Source: a virus
Reading direction: 5' to 3' (one strand)
Length of the DNA: 22,045 nt
Virus record (IMG/VR): IMGVR_UViG_3300035184_000955
Coordinates: 1 to 22,045 of that record
The position numbers and the translations under genes are program-made. This document shows, piece after piece, positions 8,463-15,985 of this stretch (positions are counted from its first letter, which is position 1; each line of letters begins with the position of its first letter). Below the pieces are notes generated by a model. It was not told the DNA's origin, did not search any database, and saw nothing but the letters and a program-made list of their open reading frames with translations.

Positions 8463-11252
8463 TTATTTAATTGTTAAGATGTTTTTTCTTGTTATGTTTT
8501 TATTTCCGTTCAAATCAGTTAATTCAAGCTCAATACTATACTCTCCCTTTGTGTCAAATAAGTATGTCAGCCACTGATTATCATAATATATATCTTCTTT
8601 TTTTACACTATTATTTATCAATCTCCATTTCTGATTTATTATACCTGGCATTTTAGTCAAGTCATAAGAAAAAGTCATGTGATTTAATAGATTTATAGTG
8701 CCATGGTCGTCTATTACGTAAGAGTCATTAAAGCTAGGGTTGTATGCCTGGTATTTAACAAAACTAGCAGGATCTATAATCCCAGTAGTTGTCGTTACGT
8801 TATAAAAATCATATACTTGATTAGGTTGTTTAGACACTACTAGCATATAATCGCATATATCTGCTCCATCGAAATTGTTTATTATATTTCCGTCAATGTC
8901 TTTATATATTGGATTCCAATTGAATTTAGTAAAAATAGGGTATTGATTAGGATTTAAATTATTTAATTCATTCTTTAAATTTTCCCAGGCAACAAAGTCA
9001 GTATTGGATGTAGGGTATGTTGCGGTTGGAGTATATTCTTCCACTATTTCAAGATCTGTAAAGGGATCTAACTGTGAAATAGATATAGTTCCATTGTTAG
9101 CACCGTTTAATTCTACTTTAAAAGAAGAATTTAAATCAGGTCCGACTCTAGTTTGATCCCAACATATTTCAGGACCATCGTTCCATACTTGTTTTCTTAG
9201 TGATTTCCACTGATATGGTCCGGTTGTTTCATTAAAGCCAGTCGGAGTTGTAGAATCAGCAAATCTTCTTACTATTGAAAATTCTTTACCATCTTCGTCG
9301 TCGTGTAAATAATTAGCCCTATCGAGGGTTATATAATATGTAGCAATGCTTTCTTCGACGGTATTTAGGTTTTCTCTACCCCATTCCCACGAAGAACCCG
9401 CTTCTTCCCATTTATATTTGTAATTTGCCCAGTCTAATTCAGGTGTAAGTTTTTGATACATTCCATATACTTCAACATTCTTAGATTTAACTATTATCTT
9501 TTCATTGTGACTAATACTTCTAACGTTATATAAATCCCAAAAGGCAACGTCAATTGTATATTCACCTATATATGGAAGTATGATTGGCAACGTGTACCAG
9601 TTGTCAATGGATCCTCTAATAGTTTTAGAGTAACCTCTAGGACCTTTAATTATCCATTCAATTTCATATACACTTCTTTTCCACCAATCATCCCATGTTA
9701 AGAAAGGATCCTGTAGGGTGGTGTATTGAGGTTGTCCGAGTGGAGAATGTAAAACATTAGCATCATCGTCAGTGTCGTTTGCATCTATGAACGTAAAATC
9801 TGCATCATCCCATGTATCTTTAAGAGAAGTTCCTGTTAATATAATAGGAGCTCCGATAGGAATTCCTGCCATCGTATTATGCGAAGACATATCTTCGTCA
9901 TGCCAATCAGTATAAAAAGATCTAATAGAATCTTCTAATTCATTTCTTTCTGTTTTATTAAAAACTTCTATCTTTTGATTACGACCTTCTAGTCTATAAT
10001 CTATTTTCCTAAGATCTTCTATATAAATTGATTTAGCATCTGGAAATATATCATAATGTACGTCTTGTCCGGCATACTGTGCATGTATTTGGTGTTGATT
10101 ATTCCAAACTCTTTGATTTACTCCGTCAAAGTAATCACCCTCTGCTGTGATATCTACGATCTTTGCATTGAGTGGTAGATATTCTCTTTGTAGTTTACGC
10201 TTTAAAGCATATAACTTTATTAGAATTTCGTCCGGTGAGAAGTCTGTAATTTCTTCTACTTCCGGCAAATCAAATTCATTTAGTTTTCCAGTAGGAATAT
10301 TTAGTCTATATGCTAATGAAAACCTAGAAGTCTTTTTTTGATTAGAATTAGGAAGATTCGTATTTTTACTTTTCTTTGCTAAAAAACCAACTTCAGTTTG
10401 ATTAGCAACAGGAACAACCATCATTTTTCCAAAACCTTCAGATTGTTCATTTATATTTAACCAATATTCTCTAAGACTTACATTACTATATCCAAAGAAA
10501 TCTATAACACCCAACAGGGCTTTATATGTTCCTATAAATGGCTTAATAGTCGAAGCCTGTAATAAAAGTTCTTTTCTTTTTCTATTTAATAGTTTATAAT
10601 CTACACCAAGATCTTTAATATCAGAATCTCTAAATATTAAATAATCCATTTCTGTAAGATTAAGTGCCATATTGGTTAAAAGGGTTTTCAGTCTTTCATC
10701 CTCAGCAACAATTTCACCATATACTTTAATTTCTGCAACCTTTACGTCAGTTCCATTCTCAGTAGCATAGACTTCTAATTTTCTAATATGAAATCCTTCT
10801 TTTTCTGAACTCATTACAATGTTAGCAAGACAAGCTTGTGGCTGTAATGCTGACGCATTTAATGGAACTAGTTTAAAACCATTTGCATCAATGCCATTAT
10901 AAAACGTATTGTCTCTCATCTCACTGATTTGAAACGAATCTACATGTACATCATAATCACCATTATTCATTTTACCACTATAAAGAAATATGTCTGTACT
11001 TTCTCCATATTCCGTGGTAAATTTAAATTTAAGTGTATTCTTATTTGCGTCAACTGATATTGGATGTACAAACCTTTGATTATCTAATTCATCCCTTACT
11101 TCTTCTAACACATATAGGTTTAAAGTTTCATATAGGCCTGTTGATATTTCAGGTAGAAATATAGTTCCCTTAGAATAACCTAAAGTACTATCGTAATCTA
11201 GGTTTAATTCATTAGAATTATTATCAAAAAATCTAAGATTCTGATATGACAT
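8463..11252 (-). CDS. Baseplate wedge protein, gp7/gpI-like, with PKD-like C-terminal domains
   Basis: A 929-aa protein third in the wedge order after gp25- and gp6-like genes, where P2 has gpI and T4 has gp7 (about 1030 aa). Supporting sequence: a segment at about residues 235-262 (PFIGTYKALLGVIDFFGYS followed by an aromatic-rich strand) resembles the gpI-type core, in which a G-T-x-x-A-L helix precedes a Gly turn. The N-terminal about 190 residues are beta-rich and hold a discoidin-like pattern (KEGFHIRKLEVYATENG). After a helical region (about 340-370) the C-terminal half holds beta domains ending in a strand pattern typical of PKD/Ig folds: one near residues 530-580 (GEYTIDVAFWDLYN) and one at the C-terminus, about 870-929 (GEYSIELELTDLNGN). 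The gene starts 2 nt after the 89-aa gene. A wedge role is supported by both order and motif; exact equivalence to gp7 is an inference. Confidence 0.65.
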   Translation of the reverse strand: MSYQNLRFFDNNSNELNLDYDSTLGYSKGTIFLPEISTGLYETLNLYVLEEVRDELDNQRFVHPISVDANKNTLKFKFTTEYGESTDIFLYSGKMNNGDYDVHVDSFQISEMRDNTFYNGIDANGFKLVPLNASALQPQACLANIVMSSEKEGFHIRKLEVYATENGTDVKVAEIKVYGEIVAEDERLKTLLTNMALNLTEMDYLIFRDSDIKDLGVDYKLLNRKRKELLLQASTIKPFIGTYKALLGVIDFFGYSNVSLREYWLNINEQSEGFGKMMVVPVANQTEVGFLAKKSKNTNLPNSNQKKTSRFSLAYRLNIPTGKLNEFDLPEVEEITDFSPDEILIKLYALKRKLQREYLPLNAKIVDITAEGDYFDGVNQRVWNNQHQIHAQYAGQDVHYDIFPDAKSIYIEDLRKIDYRLEGRNQKIEVFNKTERNELEDSIRSFYTDWHDEDMSSHNTMAGIPIGAPIILTGTSLKDTWDDADFTFIDANDTDDDANVLHSPLGQPQYTTLQDPFLTWDDWWKRSVYEIEWIIKGPRGYSKTIRGSIDNWYTLPIILPYIGEYTIDVAFWDLYNVRSISHNEKIIVKSKNVEVYGMYQKLTPELDWANYKYKWEEAGSSWEWGRENLNTVEESIATYYITLDRANYLHDDEDGKEFSIVRRFADSTTPTGFNETTGPYQWKSLRKQVWNDGPEICWDQTRVGPDLNSSFKVELNGANNGTISISQLDPFTDLEIVEEYTPTATYPTSNTDFVAWENLKNELNNLNPNQYPIFTKFNWNPIYKDIDGNIINNFDGADICDYMLVVSKQPNQVYDFYNVTTTTGIIDPASFVKYQAYNPSFNDSYVIDDHGTINLLNHMTFSYDLTKMPGIINQKWRLINNSVKKEDIYYDNQWLTYLFDTKGEYSIELELTDLNGNKNITRKNILTIK

Positions 11253-11254
11253 TG

Positions 11255-11524
11255 TTATCTAATTTTTTTATCGTTCTTTTTCATGGTATATGATTTATAA
11301 ACTTTTAAATAGTTTACAGAATCAACCCAATCTGCTAATATCTCTTGAACAAAATTGACAAAGTCGTTCATTTGATTATTTCTCCATATATGATTAGATA
11401 TGGAATTCTTTAAGATATTATTTCTATAATCGTTTCCTAGATTCTTTCTATCATCAAATACATTTTCTCTAATAGAGTATATTCTTTTCCTTCTGCTTTT
11501 AAAGAGTTTACTAAAAATATTCAT
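11255..11524 (-). CDS. Small basic protein of unknown function between gp6- and gp7-like genes
   Basis: An 89-aa, strongly basic protein (Lys/Arg clusters at the N-terminus, KLFKSRRKRIYS, and at the C-terminus, MKKNDKKIR) with a central amphipathic, Trp-containing helix region (about 45-72). No family recognised. It is probably real: its ATG overlaps the gp6 stop codon by 1 nt (TAATG), its own stop is 2 nt from the next ATG, and it fills the whole gap between two wedge genes, so it looks translationally coupled. It could be a small wedge or assembly factor. The basic ends would also suit binding to an acidic protein or nucleic acid. Confidence 0.65.
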   Translation of the reverse strand: MNIFSKLFKSRRKRIYSIRENVFDDRKNLGNDYRNNILKNSISNHIWRNNQMNDFVNFVQEILADWVDSVNYLKVYKSYTMKKNDKKIR

Positions 11525-13344
11525 TATATTGCTTTTCTATTTTTAGCTTGAACTTTTGCAAATATCGAGTTTTTTACTGCCGGCTCATCAAAGTATATTG
11601 AAAGAGCAGCCTTTTCACCCGTCTTAACTGAATCATCAACCATTATATTCTTTCTATCTAGCCATCCACCTCTGAATAGTGCTACTTCTTCAGGTTCTAA
11701 AATAATATCTCCAAATGAATCTAGATTAATTACATTTTCAGGAAGAGCAGCATCGGGTTCAAAGTTGACCTGTGATGTGGTTACTGTTCTTTTAAAGAAA
11801 ACCATCTTTTGTTTACCATTACCAACGTCCTTTAATACTGGAGTAGACGGTGTTACGGTTACTGTCTCAGATACATAGTAGCCTAGTCTTCTTGCTGTTT
11901 CTTCTTTTTCAGAAGTAAATTTAACATTAACTGAATCAATACCGTCAATTGCCTCAACAATTGCAACGATATCAGATTTAGGTAATCTGTCTCTTCGCGT
12001 TATATTAATTAAGTATTCTGCAATCTTAGATCTAATCTCTGTTGCAACGTTAGCTTTACTATATCCTTCAAAGTATCTTACCTTAACATCCATTCTAAAA
12101 AATTGTGGTTCTGGATCAACGACCTTTACTTCAGTAGTGACCATTTGTCTTCCTGACTTTTCTAATAAACCTAAGATACCTTCTTTTTCTATTTCAGTAA
12201 AAAAGAATTCAGATGTATCTAAATTAAAATAATCTTTATTATTTTGTAGTTTTTTGAGAGTATCAGGCAGCATAAACAGATAGATAACATTATCATCATC
12301 TAAATATCCATCATCTGTTGTATTATATGCATCTAAATAAGAGAACATACCATACCTTGATAAGAAATGCTCATAATTTTCAGGTGTTGCTAACACAAAC
12401 GAGTGTGATTGTAACGGAGCGATTAATTTCGTTAATTGAATATCTTCAGGATTTGCTCCCATTTTTGGGGCAACTGTAAATTCCGACTCTAGCATTTCGT
12501 TTAAGTCATGTGTATTTCCTAAAGAATCCATGCCTTCTGTTTTAAATGAAAAGGATAAATCAGCTCTACCATTTAAATTACCCATGGATCCCGCTATTTT
12601 TAAATATTCCACTTCTATCGTAGAACCTGAAGGTGGTATTTCACCAAAAGATCCATTTCCAAAATAAATATCTAAACCTCCTGTGATACCTGTCTTAACA
12701 AGATATCCTTGAGTTCCCTTTTTCATATCATACAAAGAATCGTATTTAGACCAAAGATTAGAATTAACCTTTATTCTAACTTGGGAATGATCTACCATAC
12801 TTTTTGTTATAACATTAAAGGATTGGAAGGATTCTCCAGTTGAGGTTAAATTCTGTGATTCATATTCACCTTGTATAACAGGAACATATATGTAGTTTGA
12901 GTTTGATTTTTCTAACCTGAATTGATCGTTGCTAGTTCTTAGGGTGTATTTAAGACCGTTATCCTTACATTCTATAATAGAATTTGCTGGAATGTTTAAT
13001 GCATCACCTGCAATGTCGTCTAAATTAGAAACTCCTAGTCTTAATTTTACTTCACCAGAAGCGGCAGCTCCTCTAAATGAATCATGCCCGGCTAATCTAG
13101 ATAAACCATATATTGATTCAGGATTCTGTGCTGTTAGTATGTTTTGTTCAACAGTAGCATCTTCTATATAAAAGAATATTAATCTACCTATTTGCGAAAT
13201 AACATCAAGTAATTGTGAAAAGGGTGAAGCTGTTGTGAATGCTCCTTCTACCTCGCCGTATACCCTAGTAACATAGGATCTTACGTCATCGATCATTTCT
13301 CCAACTTTAATTCTAGATGTTGATAAAAAGTTATTATCTGCCAT
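11524..13344 (-). CDS. gp6: Baseplate wedge protein gp6 (Baseplate_J / P2 gpJ-like)
   Basis: Structural protein forming the ring of wedges around the hub of a contractile tail. The 606-aa length is close to T4 gp6 (660 aa) and longer than P2 gpJ (about 300). Hallmarks: the N-terminal helical region (about 30-90) with SPFSQLLDVISQIGRLIFFYIED; the Baseplate_J core motif at about residues 222-252, where a DIYFGNGSFGEIPPSG strand-loop is followed by a strand ending in AGSMGNLNG; and a C-terminal DRLPKSDIVAIVEAIDGIDSV segment (about 449-470), the usual gpJ family pattern ahead of the final beta region. It lies directly after the gp25-like gene (19-nt gap), the standard W-J order. The leader is AT-rich (AATAAAATAAAA) with no Shine-Dalgarno. 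Family assignment is secure. Confidence 0.9.
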   Translation of the reverse strand: MADNNFLSTSRIKVGEMIDDVRSYVTRVYGEVEGAFTTASPFSQLLDVISQIGRLIFFYIEDATVEQNILTAQNPESIYGLSRLAGHDSFRGAAASGEVKLRLGVSNLDDIAGDALNIPANSIIECKDNGLKYTLRTSNDQFRLEKSNSNYIYVPVIQGEYESQNLTSTGESFQSFNVITKSMVDHSQVRIKVNSNLWSKYDSLYDMKKGTQGYLVKTGITGGLDIYFGNGSFGEIPPSGSTIEVEYLKIAGSMGNLNGRADLSFSFKTEGMDSLGNTHDLNEMLESEFTVAPKMGANPEDIQLTKLIAPLQSHSFVLATPENYEHFLSRYGMFSYLDAYNTTDDGYLDDDNVIYLFMLPDTLKKLQNNKDYFNLDTSEFFFTEIEKEGILGLLEKSGRQMVTTEVKVVDPEPQFFRMDVKVRYFEGYSKANVATEIRSKIAEYLINITRRDRLPKSDIVAIVEAIDGIDSVNVKFTSEKEETARRLGYYVSETVTVTPSTPVLKDVGNGKQKMVFFKRTVTTSQVNFEPDAALPENVINLDSFGDIILEPEEVALFRGGWLDRKNIMVDDSVKTGEKAALSIYFDEPAVKNSIFAKVQAKNRKAI

Positions 13345-13363
13345 TTTTATTTTATTAGTTTTA

Positions 13364-13717
13364 TTATACGTAAACTCCTAGTTGATACCTATTATCAATT
13401 CGTATGTCTACAAACACGGCATGCCTGTCAACTTCTTTTGTGAAGTCAACATCTACCGTGACGTTAAATTTTCTAGCCAAGGGTGCATATCTATAAATTT
13501 GCTCAGCAACTACTTTTTTTAATAAATAGTCATTATAGCTTAAAGCATAGACATAATCTTCTAAATTTGCTCCAAATTCAGGATCACCTAATACATCACC
13601 TCTTCTTGTAAAAAGAATGGTTTCTATCTGTGTCATTAGCCTAGCCAGTTCAGAATTAACTTCTAACTTTGCTGGATCAAATCCAGGATCTCCTTTTGCT
13701 TTTATATAAAACTCCAT
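13364..13717 (-). CDS. gp25: Baseplate wedge protein gp25 (GPW/gp25 family)
   Basis: A 117-aa protein, against 132 aa in T4, with the family signature: a helix QIETILFTRRGDVLGDPEFG (about residues 31-50) carrying the conserved T-x-x-G-[DE]-x-x-x-x-P-x-F-G pattern, then LEDYVYAL, and a final beta pair (HAVFVDIRIDNR). gp25 sits at the tail-sheath/baseplate junction, nucleates sheath assembly and forms part of the wedge core with gp6 and gp7. It lies directly before the gp6-like gene and 16 nt after the gp13-like gene. The leader GAATATATAGTTAA-ATG has no Shine-Dalgarno. Family assignment is secure. Confidence 0.92.
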   Translation of the reverse strand: MEFYIKAKGDPGFDPAKLEVNSELARLMTQIETILFTRRGDVLGDPEFGANLEDYVYALSYNDYLLKKVVAEQIYRYAPLARKFNVTVDVDFTKEVDRHAVFVDIRIDNRYQLGVYV

Positions 13718-13733
13718 TTAACTATATATTCTA

Positions 13734-14567
13734 TTAAGAATGCATCATCCAATCGGTGCCTTCATCTGATTTTATTTCTTCTATTACTGCTTCTAATTCT
13801 CCTTCACCTAAACCTTGAATTGCATCGGCGTTTACTTCTATATTACCAGGTAAAGCAAATCCAAATATACTTAACTTTTGGCCAAGTGATATTTTAATTT
13901 TTGCAGCACAGTATCTAAAGAATGCTTCATCTTCGAAAAGAGCACATTCAGGAATGGTTTCATATACCTCTAATATAATATTTCTATTAGGTGTTTCACC
14001 TGTAAATTTAATCTCGTGTGTTAATTGATTATAGTGGAATCCTATAGGATTCTCTAAAATTTGTCTAGCCATATCAAAGAAACTTTCATTGACTACATAA
14101 TATTGTAAGTTTTCTGCAGCATCAACTACACCATCTCCACTAAACATACCTTGATACATCATTCTCTCAATAGCAAAATCTCCTTCTTGAAATCTAATAT
14201 CTGAACCACCTGCATACTTAGATCCGGTTTCAAAACATCCATACACTGAATAAACTTCTCCACCTCCAGTCACTGGATCCATTGTAGGTAGTGTGAACGA
14301 TCTTTTATCCTTAAAATATTGTGTTGTAAATAGTTCTTTTGGTAAAACCATGAAGTTTTCTTTCATGGAATATTCGTAATTCTTATAAAACCATTTCTTT
14401 GCTCTTTTGACAAGTCTTTCAACTTCTGCCCTTGGAAGATTCATAGGAATCATACATGACCCTGTCACTTCCGATGCCAGCTCATTTACAAAATTATTAA
14501 AGCATGTAGGATTATCCCAGCTTGGAGCCTGTTGGTTGCTATCATTACCTATTATATTATCACTCAT
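13734..14567 (-). CDS. gp13: Neck protein, T4 gp13-like (head completion)
   Basis: A 277-aa soluble protein (T4 gp13 is 309 aa) expected at the head-tail junction, completing the portal side of the head before tail joining. The C-terminal 62 residues are the best evidence: an aromatic/Ala helix (FFRYCAAKIKISLGQKL), then a Gly-rich turn with LPG at about 239-241, a short strand (IEVNADAI) and an acidic helix (ELEAVIEEIK). This matches the layout I know from cyanophage gp13 proteins (helix with ATALIKRQWG, then LPGG, then an acidic helix). The N-terminal half has a basic helix (ERLVKRAKKWFYKNY, about 50-64) that fits the early gp13 region. It starts 17 nt after the amidoligase stop. Finding a neck gene beside the wedge genes is less usual than in T4. 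Another adaptor or neck protein is possible. Confidence 0.55.
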   Translation of the reverse strand: MSDNIIGNDSNQQAPSWDNPTCFNNFVNELASEVTGSCMIPMNLPRAEVERLVKRAKKWFYKNYEYSMKENFMVLPKELFTTQYFKDKRSFTLPTMDPVTGGGEVYSVYGCFETGSKYAGGSDIRFQEGDFAIERMMYQGMFSGDGVVDAAENLQYYVVNESFFDMARQILENPIGFHYNQLTHEIKFTGETPNRNIILEVYETIPECALFEDEAFFRYCAAKIKISLGQKLSIFGFALPGNIEVNADAIQGLGEGELEAVIEEIKSDEGTDWMMHS

Positions 14568-14584
14568 TTTATCTTACTTATTTT

Positions 14585-15880
14585 TTAAACTTCAGTATAA
14601 AGTATTTTTTCTGTTTTGTCAAACTTAGCAGTTCTTTTATCATATCTACCCATTCTAAAGATACCACCTTGCATCGATCCTTTCATCATTCCATTTCCAT
14701 AGATATAACAGTCCTTTAAAACACAAGATTGGTGAACGTATGAACTCTCTAGCTTAGAAGAATTAAGCTGAGTAGATTGATAGAAATTACAAGAATGAAT
14801 ATCAGATCCGTTTATATCACATCCGAAAAAATCACAATTTGTAAATTCTCCTCTCAGAGAACATCTTATAAATTCATATCCTTCTAGTTCTACACAGTAT
14901 GATAAGTTACCACCTTCTACTTGAATAGTCCCGTTATCTGCATCATAATTAATATGCCCTTTAGTTAATTCACCATGCGTAAATAATCTAAGAACTCTTT
15001 CTCTAATATTAGACCAGTGTAAATCTATTATCTTTTCATTGTCATTTAAGTCAACTGTTAATTTAACATCTTGATTCCAACCTGCATTAATACTTTTCCA
15101 ATCTTTTCTAGCCTTTATAATTCTTTCATTCTTTGCAAGAATTTTTCTAAGCTCTATTGAATTAAGATTATCAAATTGAACACTAGACGTGCTATTCCAT
15201 AATTGTGTTATGAAAAGATCTAGCATTTGTAGAATTTTAGAAGTTTTCTTTTCCCAATCTTCTCCACCTAGATATCTAAATTCTAAATAATTCTTATGTC
15301 TTTTTTCAAAGTTAATTCCGTAATATTTAGAATCAGGATATATGAAATTACTTGGCGTAATATTTGCTCCATCATAGAAATAAGTGTCTGACTTTGGTAA
15401 AACAAATTTAATAGATTTTGCGTATGCAGAATCTTTTCTTTCAGGGAAAAACTTAAAGACTTGACCCTCTTTAAAATCTAAAATAAATTTAAGAACATTC
15501 ATCTTAGATATTCTATGTTTATTTTCTATTTTATCGGTGTCGAAGGATATGTTTAAGTGAATAGAACTTCTATCATTAGTATATCCATTTTCTTCTATCC
15601 ATTTACATACCTTGATAATCATCATTCTTGCAGAATAGTAAGGCTGAGGTCCCGTTACAAGTTCCATTAATTTTTCGCCACCTGACATGTCAGGTTCTAT
15701 TTTGAACTCGTCTCTTGTAACTTCAAAATCACTATGTGCCTTTGCTTCTACTCTAATCTTTTTACCTAAAATCCCTGCTAATTCCTTAGCAGTCGTATCG
15801 ATATCCTTATTAGAATAGAATTCAAATTCAACGCCTAGTAGCGCATTCTTCAATATGTCTGAATTATTAATATTATTCAT
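14585..15880 (-). CDS. Predicted amidoligase (COOH-NH2 ligase, glutamine synthetase-like fold) fused to pentapeptide-like repeats
   Basis: A 431-aa two-part protein. The N-terminal part (about 1-230) has the ordered motifs of the Amidoligase_2 family: a first strand with Gly-x-Glu-x-Glu (GVEFEF, 16-21), D-x-S at 64-66 followed by E-L-V-T-G-P at 73-78, S-I-H-L-N-I-S at 106-112, and E-F-R at 200-202. These acidic, His and Arg positions are where glutamine synthetase-fold ligases bind metal, ATP and the acid substrate, so an active enzyme forming an amide bond is plausible. A linker (about 231-329) follows. Residues about 335-395 hold five-residue repeats such as EFTNC, DFFGC, DINGS, DIHSC and NFYQS, with Cys or Ser at every fifth position, as in a right-handed pentapeptide helix. 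There is no signal peptide, so it acts in the host cytoplasm. The substrate is unknown. It is the first gene after the terminator and precedes the gp13-like gene by 17 nt. Confidence 0.75.
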   Translation of the reverse strand: MNNINNSDILKNALLGVEFEFYSNKDIDTTAKELAGILGKKIRVEAKAHSDFEVTRDEFKIEPDMSGGEKLMELVTGPQPYYSARMMIIKVCKWIEENGYTNDRSSIHLNISFDTDKIENKHRISKMNVLKFILDFKEGQVFKFFPERKDSAYAKSIKFVLPKSDTYFYDGANITPSNFIYPDSKYYGINFEKRHKNYLEFRYLGGEDWEKKTSKILQMLDLFITQLWNSTSSVQFDNLNSIELRKILAKNERIIKARKDWKSINAGWNQDVKLTVDLNDNEKIIDLHWSNIRERVLRLFTHGELTKGHINYDADNGTIQVEGGNLSYCVELEGYEFIRCSLRGEFTNCDFFGCDINGSDIHSCNFYQSTQLNSSKLESSYVHQSCVLKDCYIYGNGMMKGSMQGGIFRMGRYDKRTAKFDKTEKILYTEV

Positions 15881-15938
15881 TTACGTAATTGTATAACTTA
15901 AGTTGGTTTATATATCTCTGTTAGATACACTATAACGT
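15881..15938 (-). promoter_or_regulatory. Leader of the amidoligase gene with two palindromes; candidate promoter
   Basis: These bases separate the terminator from the amidoligase ATG and must hold any promoter for the downstream unit. They contain two perfect palindromes: AACTTAAGTT (15895-15904), and TTACGTAA (15881-15888) directly before the ATG. Reading the minus strand, an A/T box GATATATAAAC lies about 30 nt before the start and could act as a -10-type or phage late element. I see no clear -35 or -33 partner. The palindromes could bind a dimeric regulator, or be chance. Promoter activity is inferred from position only. Confidence 0.3.
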
Positions 15939-15966
15939 GAAAAAGCCCGAGTGATCGGGCTCTTTC
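15936..15966 (-). terminator. Intrinsic (rho-independent) terminator after the S1-domain gene
   Basis: On the minus strand the sequence reads AGCCCGA, loop TCAC, TCGGGCT, followed at once by a T-run (GGGCTTTTTC). The stem is a perfect 7 bp with five G/C pairs, extended by A-T pairs, in otherwise AT-rich DNA, and lies 25 nt beyond the stop of the S1-domain gene. It is the only strong G/C hairpin with a U-run found in a gap of the window. It should end, or partly end, transcripts coming from the hub genes. Confidence 0.85.
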
Positions 15967-15985
15967 AATTAAATTATAGATTTGA

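Noticed and set aside
8169-8477. 102-codon plus-strand frame opposite the 184-aa fibre gene and the start of its neighbour
   Set aside because: It is antisense to a gene with consistent coding pattern and spacing; nothing independent supports it.
13718-13733. A shared AATA-GAATATATA motif before the gp25 and 420-aa genes as a late promoter
   Set aside because: Only two loose copies in AT-rich DNA, too close to the ATGs for a T4-like late promoter, and absent from the other gaps.
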